Below are positions 34,465-42,852 of a stretch of 64,000 nt of DNA, piece by piece. This stretch comes from Actinobacteria bacterium 69-20. Its GTDB lineage: Bacteria; Actinomycetota; Actinomycetes; Mycobacteriales; Nakamurellaceae. The first letter of the stretch is position 1, and the number at the start of each line of letters is the position of its first letter. A program made the translations under genes and the position numbers. The DNA lies in contig MKSW01000011.1 in assembly GCA_001897425.1 (NCBI GenBank), positions 62,001 to 126,000 on the forward strand, given 5' to 3'. The notes under the pieces are model-generated. The model was not told the origin of the DNA. It ran no database searches and saw only the letters and a list, made by a program, of their open reading frames with translations.

Positions 34465-35279
34465 CAACGCGGATGCGGATCTTGGTCACCAACGACGATG
34501 GAATCGAGGCAGCGGGTATTGCGGAACTCGCCGCAATTGCCGCCGACACCGGATGGGATGTGGTGGTTGCTGCTCCGTCCGGGGAGCGTAGCGGTAGCGC
34601 CGCGGCCCTGTCCGCGGTGGAATCGGACGCCGGCGTGCTCACCGACCCCGTCGAATTCAGTGCTGCGCCAAATGCCGCCGCGTTCGGCGTGCACGCTTCG
34701 CCGGCCTTGATCTCCGTACTGGCTTCAGCCGGAACTTTCGGTCCCCCACCGGATCTCATGATCTCGGGCATCAATCATGGGCCGAACACCGGTACTGCCG
34801 TGCTGCATTCCGGAACGGTCGGCGCTGCCTTCACGGCAGCCATCCGCGGTGTCCCGGCCATCGCCTTCTCCTTTGCGCCGCCGGCGCCCAGCACGTGGAA
34901 GACGGCCGTGACCGTGGCCCGGCACGTGCTGCACTGGGCCACAGAGAAAGCAGCCTCGGGCCACCTGTCGCCCGTCGTGCTGAACATCAACATTCCCGAT
35001 GTGCCGGCCGAGGAACTGCGCGGATTGCGATCGGCGCACCTCGCGATGTTCGGCGCGGCGCAGGCCCAGGTCACCACGCCGGACGCGACCGAGACCGTGA
35101 CGATGTCGCAGACGGCGGCCGAACCCGACCCGACCAGCGATGCCGCGCTGCTGGCCGCGGGATGGGCCACGGTGACGCCGGTCATGGCTCCGTGCGAAGT
35201 CGCCGCCGATCTGCCGGGCCTCACGGGCAGTCTCACCGGCAGTCTCACCGGCAGCGTGCCGATTCTCTCAGGCGACTAG
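34461..35279 (+). CDS. surE: SurE-type 5'/3'-nucleotidase
   Basis: A 272-residue SurE phosphatase acting on nucleoside monophosphates (and exopolyphosphate in some members). Metal ligands are in RILVTNDDGIEAAG (N11, D12, D13); PSGERSGS and SGINHGPNTG are the other signature blocks. GTG start overlapping the kinase stop; an internal ATG at codon 5 is the alternative. The C-terminus has a short repeat, LTGSLTGSLTGSV, from three 12 bp units at about 35220-35254. SurE is normally next to pcm or ligase genes; pairing with a PfkB kinase is not one I know. Confidence 0.9.
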   Translation: MTTRMRILVTNDDGIEAAGIAELAAIAADTGWDVVVAAPSGERSGSAAALSAVESDAGVLTDPVEFSAAPNAAAFGVHASPALISVLASAGTFGPPPDLMISGINHGPNTGTAVLHSGTVGAAFTAAIRGVPAIAFSFAPPAPSTWKTAVTVARHVLHWATEKAASGHLSPVVLNINIPDVPAEELRGLRSAHLAMFGAAQAQVTTPDATETVTMSQTAAEPDPTSDAALLAAGWATVTPVMAPCEVAADLPGLTGSLTGSLTGSVPILSGD

Positions 35280-35438
35280 GGCCCGCGCCGGATCGCTGGA
35301 TTCGGGATCGGCCGGCTCCAGTTTGATGCCGGCCGCGTCGACGGTGCCGTGGCGCCGCAGCGCGGCGCTCCGCCGTCCACGCCACCGGCTTCAGGTGTAA
35401 GCCGCCGCCCCGGCGGGAATGAAATAAGTATCGATCCA

Positions 35439-35470
35439 ATAACGGACTGATCACGTTAAGATAACGGTCT
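35439..35470 (+). promoter_or_regulatory. Direct repeat upstream of the DUF998 gene
   Basis: ATAACGGACT (35439-35448) and ATAACGGTCT (35461-35470) are spaced exactly 22 bp apart, two helical turns, with TAAGAT (35457-35462) between them as a possible -10. The spacing suits a regulator bound to one face of the DNA. Confidence 0.5.
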
Positions 35471-35491
35471 GCAGGGGACGGAGGCACGGCG

Positions 35492-36280
35492 ATGTATGTC
35501 ACGGAAGCAGCGGCCACAAACTCGGGCACCGGTGTGAGCAGTACAGCTTTGAGCAGCACGGCTTTGCGAACGGTGCCGACCCAGCTCTCCGTCACATCAC
35601 CGACCGGGTCATCCGCCTCATCACCACCGGCGCGGTGGGCGATACGCGCCTGCGCCGGCGCGGGCGGTGCGGCCGTCGTCGCCTGCATGTCGGCGCTGGT
35701 GATCCTGCATCTGCTGCCCGCCACGGACGGGCTGAATCCGATATCCGAACCGGTGAGCGCCTACGCTCTCACCGCCGACGGTGCCCTGTTCGACTGGGCG
35801 ATCGTCGCCACGGCGGCAGGGCTGGGTGCGATCCTGGCTGCACTCATCCTGGATCGACGCGCCGACCGCACCCTGACCGGCGCCCTGGCGATCACGGCGC
35901 TCGGGCTCATTGCGCTGGTGGTCTTTCCGGACGTCACCACCACTCACGGCTTCACACCCGTCGGGCGCGCGCATTGGATCGCCACCATGATCGCCTTCGG
36001 CGTCATGCCCATGGTGCCGCTGCGGATGTACTTTCGTCACCGCGGGCTCAGCGGCTGCACCAGGGTGAGCACGCTCTGCGGCCGTAGCGCCGCCGCGGCA
36101 CTCGGCTGCTTCGCAACCCTGTTCGTCGGCAACGTGATCGCGTTCGCGACGGGCCTGCCGCTCTGGCGGGTCGGCGGCCTGGTGGAACGCATGCTGATTG
36201 CCACCGAGCTCACAGCGGCGGGCTTCGTCGCGCTGTGGACCTGGCGCGGATGCGCCTGCGCTCGCCCCGGGCGTTCCTGA
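35492..36280 (+). CDS. DUF998-family membrane protein
   Basis: A 262-residue membrane protein from ATG with GGAGG 9 bases upstream. The first 50 residues are Ser/Thr-rich and include a 15 bp tandem duplication (SSTALSSTAL). Six hydrophobic segments follow. The family features LNPISEPVSAYAL after the first helix and the HWIATMIAFGVMPM and LLIATEL-type later helices fit DUF998. Function unknown; distantly like eight-helix regulators. Convergent with the antiporter operon, 194 bp apart. Confidence 0.83.
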   Translation: MYVTEAAATNSGTGVSSTALSSTALRTVPTQLSVTSPTGSSASSPPARWAIRACAGAGGAAVVACMSALVILHLLPATDGLNPISEPVSAYALTADGALFDWAIVATAAGLGAILAALILDRRADRTLTGALAITALGLIALVVFPDVTTTHGFTPVGRAHWIATMIAFGVMPMVPLRMYFRHRGLSGCTRVSTLCGRSAAAALGCFATLFVGNVIAFATGLPLWRVGGLVERMLIATELTAAGFVALWTWRGCACARPGRS

Positions 36281-36474
36281 GGAGGTTCGATTCGGGCGGA
36301 CCACAGATTGACCGATGCCCTCAGATGTCGCAGTTCAACCAACGCCCGTGCGCAGGGCGCTCGGCTCGTCGGACACGGCGCGGCACGAACACATCGTCAT
36401 AGGCAGCCGGCCCGCGACGACACGAGGCGCACAGCAAGCACAGCACCGAGGACCGCCGTCCTGCTCACGGCATG

Positions 36475-38232
36475 TCACAGCATGAGCACCACGGCACAGC
36501 CGACCATGCCGACCGCGACGAACCCGGCATAGTCATTGACCGATCCGGTGTGCACGGCACGCAGCCAGCGGATGGGCGCGGGCTCCGGAATACGCAGGTA
36601 CAGGGCCGCCAGCGCCACGCCGACGGCGACGCTGCCGAGGGCGACGAGCAGGTTGGCGGGATCGGCGTAGTCGAAGTGGACGGTCAGCGGCGGCAGGGAC
36701 GCGTTGCCGCCGAGCACGCCCGTCGCGTACAGCTGCGGATGCAGGAGGGCGGAGGCAGCCGGTGCGGCGGCCAGTCCGATCACCGTCCCGGGCAGCACAC
36801 CGAAGGCCACGCAGCCGGCGCCGAGCATGACGAGCGCGAAGACGACCCCGCCGTGGATGGGCTCGAGGTGCGCGTACGGAGCCCCGCGGCGGCGGAAGAA
36901 CGCGAGATACGCCGCACGGCAGAGCGCGGCGATAGTGAGGATCTGCGCGAGCTCGGCGGCGGCGAACCCGGCCCAGTCGCCCGCGTCCATCAGCCCCTGG
37001 TGCACCAGACCGACGGAGGCGTAGCCGTTCAGCGGCGGGATACCCGCGATCGCGGCCACCCCGACGCAGAACCCGGCGGCGATCAACGGGCGCCGCCGCG
37101 CGAGGCCGCCCATCTCGGACAGCCGCGCCTTGCCGGTGATGTGCACCACGGTCCCGGCGCAGAGGAAGAGCATGGCCTTGAAGAGCGCGTGATTGATCAT
37201 GTGATACGTGGCGCCGGCCACGCTATCGGCGTTCGCGGTGGCGAAACCCATTGCCAGCACGCCCATCTGGGAAACCGTGTCCCAGGCGAGCAATCTCTTG
37301 AGGTCGTCCTGCGCCAGGGTGAGCGCGGCTCCGGCGACCGCGGTGACGGCGCCCAGCACCGTGAACAGGGTGCGGGCGGACACCCCGTCATGGGCGGGAA
37401 GGATCTGCAGCATCAGGCGGGTGATGCCGATGATCCCGATGTCGTACATCAACGCGGAGAACAGGGCGGAGACGGCCCCGTGCGGCGCCGTGTGGGCGTC
37501 GGGCAGCCAGGCGTGGAAGGGCATGATGCCGGCCTTGGTGGCATAACCGGCGAGCAGCAGGGCGACGGCGAGCATGTCCGGGCGGGTGACCCCGTGCGTC
37601 AGCGCGCGGCCGAGCTGGCCGACATTGAGCGCGCCGTGATCGGCGTAGAGCAGAGAAGCGCCGACGAAGACGGCGAACCCGGCGATGGAGGTGAGCACCA
37701 GGGTCTTGAAGGCGGCCTCGAGGGCGGTCGGCCGGGTGAGGAAGAAACCGGTGAGCCCGTAACTAGCCAGTGCCGCAACCTCGAACCAGACGAACATGTT
37801 GATGGTGTCGGCGGTGAGCGCGGTACCAATGATGGCCGCCAGCAGCAGCTGCATCAGGGACAGCAGGAACCCGAACTCGCGCTTGCCGAGCCGCCCGATC
37901 TCGGACTGCACATAGATCAACAGCAGGGTGCCGATCGCGGCGGTGATCCATGCGAAGGTCATGCCGAACGGGTCCGCGGCAAACGCGACACCGAGCGCGG
38001 CCCCGTCGACCGGACCCCAGTGGCCGAGGTAGTGCGAGACGATCCGACCGTTACCGGCGAGGACGGTCGGCGCGATCACGGTGAGCAGTGCGGTGGTAGC
38101 CGTCATGGCGGCGATGGCGGCCACTGCGGCCGCGAGACGGCTGGCGAGGGCGAGCAGCATCGAGGCGATCGCGCCGGCGATCGGAACGACGACGCCGAGC
38201 GGCAGCAGCGATGCGGCGATGACGACGTTCAC
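36475..38232 (-). CDS. mnhD: Mrp/Mbh-type antiporter subunit D (NuoM/N-like)
   Basis: A 585-residue polytopic protein of the proton-translocating antiporter family shared with complex I. The proton-antiporter core includes FVWFEVAALASYGLTGFFLTR, YATKAGIMPFHAWLPDAHTAPHGAVSALFSAL and DDLKRLLAWDTVSQMGVLAMG, which contain the conserved lysines and the glutamate of TM5. It drives H+ in exchange for Na+ or K+. Last gene of the operon, GTG start, 59 bp after subunit C. It is the only large antiporter-type subunit here. Confidence 0.9.
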   Translation of the reverse strand: MNVVIAASLLPLGVVVPIAGAIASMLLALASRLAAAVAAIAAMTATTALLTVIAPTVLAGNGRIVSHYLGHWGPVDGAALGVAFAADPFGMTFAWITAAIGTLLLIYVQSEIGRLGKREFGFLLSLMQLLLAAIIGTALTADTINMFVWFEVAALASYGLTGFFLTRPTALEAAFKTLVLTSIAGFAVFVGASLLYADHGALNVGQLGRALTHGVTRPDMLAVALLLAGYATKAGIMPFHAWLPDAHTAPHGAVSALFSALMYDIGIIGITRLMLQILPAHDGVSARTLFTVLGAVTAVAGAALTLAQDDLKRLLAWDTVSQMGVLAMGFATANADSVAGATYHMINHALFKAMLFLCAGTVVHITGKARLSEMGGLARRRPLIAAGFCVGVAAIAGIPPLNGYASVGLVHQGLMDAGDWAGFAAAELAQILTIAALCRAAYLAFFRRRGAPYAHLEPIHGGVVFALVMLGAGCVAFGVLPGTVIGLAAAPAASALLHPQLYATGVLGGNASLPPLTVHFDYADPANLLVALGSVAVGVALAALYLRIPEPAPIRWLRAVHTGSVNDYAGFVAVGMVGCAVVLML

Positions 38233-38290
38233 GGGCGGGGCCTCGTGACGTCGCCGCCTGCGATGGACTCACCCAGGAGTGGGGCGCGGC

Positions 38291-38659
38291 TCATCCGCGC
38301 AACTCTCGATCGGTGTCGGAGTCCAGACTGCGACGGTGCTGCGCGAGCCGGACGACGACCGCGAGAAAGACCGCGGCCGCGGCGACGCCGATGACGATCG
38401 CGGTGAGACAGAAGTTCTGCAGCACCGGGTCGGCGACATTGCCGCTGGCCAGTTGCTGCATGGTGACGCCGTTCGGCGGATCGAGAATCACAGGGGCGGT
38501 GGACCCGCGGCGATAGGCCAGGGAGACCAGCAGCAGATAGGTGGAGGACTCCATGAGGGAGAGCCCCATGACGATCTTGATGAGGTTCCGGCGGCTGAGG
38601 ACGGTGTACAAGCCGAGGCACATCAGGGTGGCGGCGGCGAGGTAGTTGACGGTGATCAT
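38291..38659 (-). CDS. mnhC: Mrp/Mbh-type antiporter subunit C (NuoK-like)
   Basis: A 122-residue protein with three transmembrane helices, NuoK-like: GLYTVLSRRNLIKIVMGLSLMESSTYLLLVSL and FCLTAIVIGVAAAAVFLAVVVRL, including the membrane glutamate in LMES. It pairs with the D subunit at the ion-translocating core. ATG start overlapping the end of the B gene by 4 bases. Confidence 0.9.
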   Translation of the reverse strand: MITVNYLAAATLMCLGLYTVLSRRNLIKIVMGLSLMESSTYLLLVSLAYRRGSTAPVILDPPNGVTMQQLASGNVADPVLQNFCLTAIVIGVAAAAVFLAVVVRLAQHRRSLDSDTDRELRG

Positions 38660-39879
38660 GGCCGGCGGCGATCCGGGCGGTCCTGGTTCTGGCCCTGGTC
38701 CCGGTCTTCTTGAAGGTCGGGTCGGGCGACGGAATCGGGCTCGTCGGGGGTCCAGTCGTGCCGCATGGACAGCACCGCGAAGACCGCAATGGTGAGCCCG
38801 GTCGCCACCTCGACGAGTTCGGTGACCGAGAACGCTTGCAACAGACCGCCACTGAGGATGGTCTGCGCCGGTGCGAGCGGCATCCAGTTCGCCATCACCG
38901 AGCCACGTAGCACCAGACCCAGGACGGCGAGCGCGACGACCACCACCGCCCCGATCATTTCGACCGGTTCGAGGACCCTAGGGCGGACGACACGCGACAC
39001 GGCGCGATAGCCGAGGGCGGCATAGAGCAGCAGCGCGACGCCGGACAGCGCGGCCCCGGCCGGAAACCCACCACCCGGCGAATAGCCGCGGGCACACAGG
39101 TAGACGGCGGCGACAGCGAGGATCACCGCCGCGGCCCGCGCCGCGACGCGGACAACAACCGTCATGGACTGGCTGTGCTCGGGGGCACGCGAGCCCAGCG
39201 GATTTCGATCGGATGCGAACCGCTCGATCACGGGGTGCACGCGGGAGCCAGGAGTCCGATGTGCCGACCCGCGGCGATGCCCGGACGCTACGTCATGGTC
39301 GGCGGCATCGCCGTCGCCGGCGGCATCGCCGTCGCCGGTGGTATCGCCGGACACCACGTCATCACCGGCATCCCGTCCGGTGCCTGCGCCTTCCTCGCCT
39401 TCGTCTCCCCCGGCCTCCTCTTCGGCCTCCTCCTCTTCGGCCTCACGCGCCTCGCTCTCCGCAGCCGACACGCCTCCCCCACCACCTTGGAAGCCGGTCG
39501 GATCGCTCTCGCGCTGTTCCTGGAGCCCGGCCTCCTCCTCGCCGAGGTACTCGCCGCGCGGCTCACGGGAACGTGCGATGGTGGCCACCGAAACGATCGC
39601 TGCCATCAACAGGAACGTCTCGCCGAAGGTATCGAAACCCCTGGTGCCGTAGACGATCTCGTTGACAGGCTCGGTGATCTTCCACTGCGGCAGGGCGATC
39701 TCCATGGCATAGCGGGCGATGGCCGGCAGCGGGGCGTCGGCGCCCGGCAGCCCGAGGAATCCGACGATGAGAACCCCGAGCAGGGCGGCGGCGCACAGGA
39801 GCGCGATCCGCGGCCGGTGCAGCGGCTCGATGACGTGTGGTTCGGTGCGCGCCTGCTCCCGCGCGGTGCGCTCAGCCAC
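38656..39879 (-). CDS. mnhB: MbhE-like/MnhB fusion antiporter subunit with acidic linker
   Basis: A 407-residue protein from GTG at 39879 (GGGAG 8 bases upstream), overlapping the previous stop by 8 bases. Residues about 20-130 match the MbhE-type segment (two helices, ITEPVNEIVYGTRGFDTFGETFLLMAAIV). About 135-250 is a hydrophilic, strongly acidic linker (EEEEAEEEAGGDEGEEGAGTG and Asp/Gly/Ala repeats). About 250-385 is MnhB (YSPGGGFPAGAALSGVALLLYAAL, GLLQAFSVTELVEVATGLTIAVF). In standard Mrp operons the first part is the tail of MrpA; here it is fused to B. The linker DNA carries an 18 bp tandem repeat near 39297-39350. Confidence 0.85.
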   Translation of the reverse strand: MAERTAREQARTEPHVIEPLHRPRIALLCAAALLGVLIVGFLGLPGADAPLPAIARYAMEIALPQWKITEPVNEIVYGTRGFDTFGETFLLMAAIVSVATIARSREPRGEYLGEEEAGLQEQRESDPTGFQGGGGGVSAAESEAREAEEEEAEEEAGGDEGEEGAGTGRDAGDDVVSGDTTGDGDAAGDGDAADHDVASGHRRGSAHRTPGSRVHPVIERFASDRNPLGSRAPEHSQSMTVVVRVAARAAAVILAVAAVYLCARGYSPGGGFPAGAALSGVALLLYAALGYRAVSRVVRPRVLEPVEMIGAVVVVALAVLGLVLRGSVMANWMPLAPAQTILSGGLLQAFSVTELVEVATGLTIAVFAVLSMRHDWTPDEPDSVARPDLQEDRDQGQNQDRPDRRRP

Positions 39880-40243
39880 GATCTGCGCTCCCGTCGGAAC
39901 GGACGGACCGTTGGGTGCCGGCGTCGTCGAGGGAGCGACTGGGCGGGGCGTCTGTGCCCTCTGCTGTGCCCTGCTCCTCGCCGAGGTCGCCGACGTCGGG
40001 GACGTCGGTGCGGGTCTTCCCGATGGCCAGCAGGAAGAGCACCGGCAGGGTGATCGCGCCGATGACGACCTCGGCATGGGCGTCGTCGGGCGCGCCGAGC
40101 AACACGAATATCAGCGTCATCAGTGTCCCGATGCCGGAGAGCGCCATGGTGGCACCGTTCAGGTTCTTGAGCCGGACCACCAGCACGCCGCAGACGAGAA
40201 TGCCTGCCAGCACCAGGTAATCGAGCGCCCAGAGGCCGGCCAT
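39872..40243 (-). CDS. MbhD-like (DUF4040) antiporter subunit
   Basis: A 123-residue protein with three transmembrane helices: LDYLVLAGILVCGVLVVRLKNLNGATMALSGIGTLMTLIFVLLGAPDDAHAEVVIGAITLPVLFLLAIGK. It corresponds to MbhD of membrane-bound hydrogenase complexes and to the DUF4040 part of MrpA; the PD(D/V)A-EA motif is typical. The soluble C-terminus is acidic. ATG 2 bp after the G subunit stop. Confidence 0.85.
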   Translation of the reverse strand: MAGLWALDYLVLAGILVCGVLVVRLKNLNGATMALSGIGTLMTLIFVLLGAPDDAHAEVVIGAITLPVLFLLAIGKTRTDVPDVGDLGEEQGTAEGTDAPPSRSLDDAGTQRSVRSDGSADRG

Positions 40244-40245
40244 GG

Positions 40246-40581
40246 TCAGTCCCGGGGTTCGTCCCGCACCGCTCCGGGCCACATCGGGACGTCTGTCAGG
40301 TACGCGGAGCGGCCCAGCGCATGCGAGGTCGCCGGGGCGAGGACCAACAGCAACGCGGCGACGATCAACGCACGGCTTCCGTAGGACGAGATCGGCCCGG
40401 CGAACACAACGATCGCGACGAGCAACGGCAGCGCGCCGAGGGTGACGAGTTGGGTCGAGCACTGGATGCGGAGGTAGACGTCGGGCATCCGGAGCAGGCC
40501 GACGGCGGCCGTGAGTGAAAAGAACAGGCCGACGGCGCACAGGATGACGACGACAATGTCGGTCACATCGGAGCTGATCAC
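40246..40581 (-). CDS. mnhG: Mrp/Mbh-type antiporter subunit G
   Basis: A 111-residue protein with three helices and the MnhG signature AAVGLLRMPDVYLRIQCSTQLVTLGALPLLVA. GTG start overlapping the F subunit stop (GTGA), with AAGGGG 6 bases upstream; the frame is open further but belongs to another gene. Confidence 0.88.
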   Translation of the reverse strand: MISSDVTDIVVVILCAVGLFFSLTAAVGLLRMPDVYLRIQCSTQLVTLGALPLLVAIVVFAGPISSYGSRALIVAALLLVLAPATSHALGRSAYLTDVPMWPGAVRDEPRD

Positions 40582-40838
40582 TTGAGACCCCTTTCCAGGT
40601 ACCGAGCCCAGACCAGGGCGCCGAGGTAGGAGAACGACGCGAGCCAGATGGCGACGTCGAGGGAGACCAAGCGGCCCGAGATCACGGAGAAGAGGACGAC
40701 GACGATCGCGCACTGAGTGCACATCGCGTTGACGGCGACGATCCGGTCGCCGACGGAGGGCCCGCGCGCCAGCCGAACGACAAGAATTGCGGCGATGGCC
40801 ATCTCGGCGATCGCGACGGCGGTGAACCAGGTGTCCAT
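40578..40838 (-). CDS. mnhF: Mrp/Mbh-type antiporter subunit F
   Basis: An 86-residue protein with three helices and the MnhF signature RLARGPSVGDRIVAVNAMCTQCAIVVVLFS. Start taken as ATG at 40838, with GGAGG 5 bases upstream; an overlapping GTG two codons earlier is the alternative. Confidence 0.88.
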   Translation of the reverse strand: MDTWFTAVAIAEMAIAAILVVRLARGPSVGDRIVAVNAMCTQCAIVVVLFSVISGRLVSLDVAIWLASFSYLGALVWARYLERGLK

Positions 40839-40840
40839 CC

Positions 40841-41452
40841 TCACCTCCTGGAGAGGAACAGCAGCGGGCGTTCGACGGGCCCGTTGATCGCCGCGCGGGC
40901 GTGCTGTCGCCCCGGCGGCGGCAGGGCGACGCCGTGGAACTGCAGCAGGTGGCGGCTGCGGTCGATGTCGATGACCTGGTTGTCCACCACGAGTGAGGTA
41001 AGCAGGCCGACCGCGGCGATCTCGCCGTCGGTGCGTGCCGCGGTGGGGGCGATGACCATGCCGCTGGCGAGCGGCCGGCTGGGGAGCCAGATGCGCCGCG
41101 CCAGTTTCACGTTCTCACGCATGATCCCGGCGCTGACGACGGCGATCAGCCAGACGATACCGGCGAGCCGCCGCGGATCGAGCAGTCGCCAGGGCGGGAT
41201 GACGGTTCCCGCCGCGGCGATGGCTGCCGCGACGGCGAGCGCGACGCCGAGCCCGACGGCCAGGTTCTCCACAGTGGCCGTCCAGGTGAGGAGGTTCCAG
41301 ACGAGGAAGGCCCAGATGACGGCGGAGAGGTAGCGGACAGGGATGGGCTGCCGGCGGGGCCGGAGTGGTGCTGCCTTCGCGGACGCGTGCCTTCGACGCC
41401 CAGCGGCGGCCCGCCCGGCGCCGGCTGAGGGGGCACGGCGGTCTGCTGCCAT
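40841..41452 (-). CDS. mnhE: Mrp/Mbh-type antiporter subunit E
   Basis: A 203-residue protein and first gene of the operon. The N-terminal 40 residues are basic (Ala/Arg/Gly). Membrane helices follow, and a soluble C-terminal domain contains the MnhE pieces RRIWLPSRPLASGMVIAPTAARTDGEIAAVGLLTSLVVDNQVIDIDRSRHLLQFH. ATG at 41452 with GGAGG 6 bases upstream; a longer frame exists. No SigF-type promoter was found upstream. Confidence 0.87.
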   Translation of the reverse strand: MAADRRAPSAGAGRAAAGRRRHASAKAAPLRPRRQPIPVRYLSAVIWAFLVWNLLTWTATVENLAVGLGVALAVAAAIAAAGTVIPPWRLLDPRRLAGIVWLIAVVSAGIMRENVKLARRIWLPSRPLASGMVIAPTAARTDGEIAAVGLLTSLVVDNQVIDIDRSRHLLQFHGVALPPPGRQHARAAINGPVERPLLFLSRR

Positions 41453-41542
41453 GACGATCCTCCCCCTTGGCCGAGCGGCCCGGGCCCGCCCGGCGGCACC
41501 AGGACTCTCAGCGGCCGTTGTCACCGCGCCATCTCGCCTGCG

Positions 41543-41980
41543 TCAGCCGCGACGTCCGCCATGCGGGAACGTCGGCGGCATATACCCCGGGGTCCAGAAC
41601 GGCGCGACGCCGTAGTACCCGTAAACGTCCTGGTAGAACTCGGCTTCGGTTCCGATCTCCGGGTCGTACTGGGGCGCCCCGGCAACCGTCCTCATGTCAC
41701 GGTCCACCCAAACGCTGTCGGGCGTGATCTCGGTGATCGCATCGACCGGTATAAACGTCTCGATTGCGCCGATTCCCAGGATCCCGCCGTGTTCAACGAG
41801 CAGGAAGCGGACTTGCGAAGCAGAGTCGTCGACCAGCAGATCGGCGACCTTGCCGAGTTCTTCGCCGTTGACGTCGATCACCACCCGCCCGCGGACGTCC
41901 TCGTCGGGATCGGCGATATTCCGATCGGTGTCGCCGAGCTTGATCAGCGTTGGTCGGTTCGGGGGTTCGGCTGCGGTCAC
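41543..41980 (-). CDS. PRC-barrel domain protein
   Basis: A 145-residue protein from GTG at 41980, with AGGAG 8 bases upstream. Residues about 20-95 form a PRC-barrel (DVRGRVVIDVNGEELGKVADLLVDDSASQVRFLLVEHGGILGIGAIETFIPVDAI). The C-terminus is an aromatic tail, YQDVYGYYGVAPFWTPGYMPPTFPHGG. PRC-barrels of this kind are common stress-induced proteins of unknown action. A perfect SigF promoter lies upstream. Confidence 0.87.
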   Translation of the reverse strand: MTAAEPPNRPTLIKLGDTDRNIADPDEDVRGRVVIDVNGEELGKVADLLVDDSASQVRFLLVEHGGILGIGAIETFIPVDAITEITPDSVWVDRDMRTVAGAPQYDPEIGTEAEFYQDVYGYYGVAPFWTPGYMPPTFPHGGRRG

Positions 41981-42031
41981 GAAGATCATCTCCTTTGAAG
42001 TCTTGTTTCGGAACGAGCCGTCGGCGACGAC

Positions 42032-42057
42032 ATACCCCGGACCGTGGCGCCGTAAAC
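42032..42057 (-). promoter_or_regulatory. SigF promoter of the PRC-barrel gene
   Basis: Minus strand GTTT (42054-42057), 16 bases, GGGTAT (42032-42037): an exact match to the actinobacterial SigF/SigB-type consensus. About 52 bases separate the -10 from the GTG, leaving a normal leader with the AGGAG. Confidence 0.75.
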
Positions 42058-42106
42058 GGCCGCGGTGTTGTTGCCCGGCCGGGACGGGATCCGATGCTTC
42101 GGAGTA

Positions 42107-42132
42107 GTTTCCCGGGGCCGGAATCTGGGAAT
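42107..42132 (+). promoter_or_regulatory. SigF-like promoter of the DUF6131 gene
   Basis: Plus strand GTTT (42107-42110), 16 bases, GGGAAT (42127-42132), 50 bases before the ATG. It is divergent from the PRC-barrel promoter 50 bp away. Confidence 0.6.
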
Positions 42133-42182
42133 CAGAGGGAACGTCGTTGCGCACCGCGCTACACACCGAAAGGCGTCTTATC

Positions 42183-42338
42183 ATGACCGTTCTCGGAATT
42201 ATCCTGTTGATTCTAGGATTCGTATTCGGTATTCCGATCCTGTGGACGCTCGGGATCATCCTCACCGTGATCGGAGTCGTGTTGCTCCTAGTCGGAGCCG
42301 CCGGCCGAACGCTCATGGGTCGCCGCTACTACTGGTAG
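42183..42338 (+). CDS. DUF6131-type small membrane protein (51 aa)
   Basis: A two-helix hydrophobic mini-protein: MTVLGIILLILGFVFGIPIL, WTLGIILTVIGVVLLLVGAAG, then a short basic tail RTLMGRRYYW. It matches the layout of the DUF6131 family, common in mycobacteria and relatives and of unknown function. ATG with GAAAGG 9 bases upstream. Its 3' end overlaps the convergent DUF5709 gene by 26 bp. Confidence 0.83.
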   Translation: MTVLGIILLILGFVFGIPILWTLGIILTVIGVVLLLVGAAGRTLMGRRYYW

Positions 42339-42852
42339 TGGTAACCCATCGCCGGCGGACCATGCATAACGACGTGAGCCCCCGGCAGCCAGCGCTCCGG
42401 ACACCTGCCTCGCAGCGATCACGGTCGCCTCGATCCGCCGTCATCTTGATGTGCATCGCCGCCTCCTCGGCGGACGAGGCATAGCCGGCCGGGCCGACGT
42501 CGGTCGCCACTCCGTCCGGCTCTTCGCGATGCTCGGTGCCTTCCTCCTCCGTCACGAGGCGGCCCGCGCGCGGTTCCGGCGGGCCGGCGGTCACGTCATC
42601 CGGATCCGCCTCCGGCTCTTCTTGTGTGACGTAGTCGTCGATGCCGACGCCTTCGCGTTCCTCCTCCAGGGTGCGCGCCCTGCGCAGGCTGGCCGGCTCG
42701 CGGTCGGGCGGGTCGTAACCGGTTTGCATGGTCTCGTCCGGGTCGTCGCTGAGCAGGTTGTCGGCGGGGTCGAGGTTCGCGATGCCGCGCCCGAGATCGC
42801 CGTGATCGAACTCGTTGTCGCGTTCCCTGTCCGGGTCAGTGTGTGCAGCCAT
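42313..42852 (-). CDS. DUF5709-family acidic protein
   Basis: A 179-residue, highly acidic, disordered-looking protein from ATG at 42852 (GGAGG 8 bases upstream). The family elements are LDPADNLLSDDPDETMQTGYDPPDREP, TLEEEREGVGIDDYVTQEEPE and the C-terminal SAEEAAMHI. Members usually end soon after AAMHI; here about 42 further Arg/Ser/Thr-rich residues follow, so a frameshift near 42440 or a lost stop codon may have extended it. A lone GGGTAG is upstream, without a matching -35. Confidence 0.8.
   Translation of the reverse strand: MAAHTDPDRERDNEFDHGDLGRGIANLDPADNLLSDDPDETMQTGYDPPDREPASLRRARTLEEEREGVGIDDYVTQEEPEADPDDVTAGPPEPRAGRLVTEEEGTEHREEPDGVATDVGPAGYASSAEEAAMHIKMTADRGDRDRCEAGVRSAGCRGLTSLCMVRRRWVTTTSSSGDP

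Noticed and set aside
36472-38394. 640-codon open frame on the plus strand
   Set aside because: It is the antisense of the antiporter D subunit; its product is His/Gly/Asp/Arg-rich nonsense, while the minus strand gives a clean membrane protein.
38656-40077. Longer MnhB frame starting at 40077
   Set aside because: The first 66 codons are a shadow of the DUF4040 subunit; the GTG at 39879 has a Shine-Dalgarno sequence and the usual stop-start overlap.
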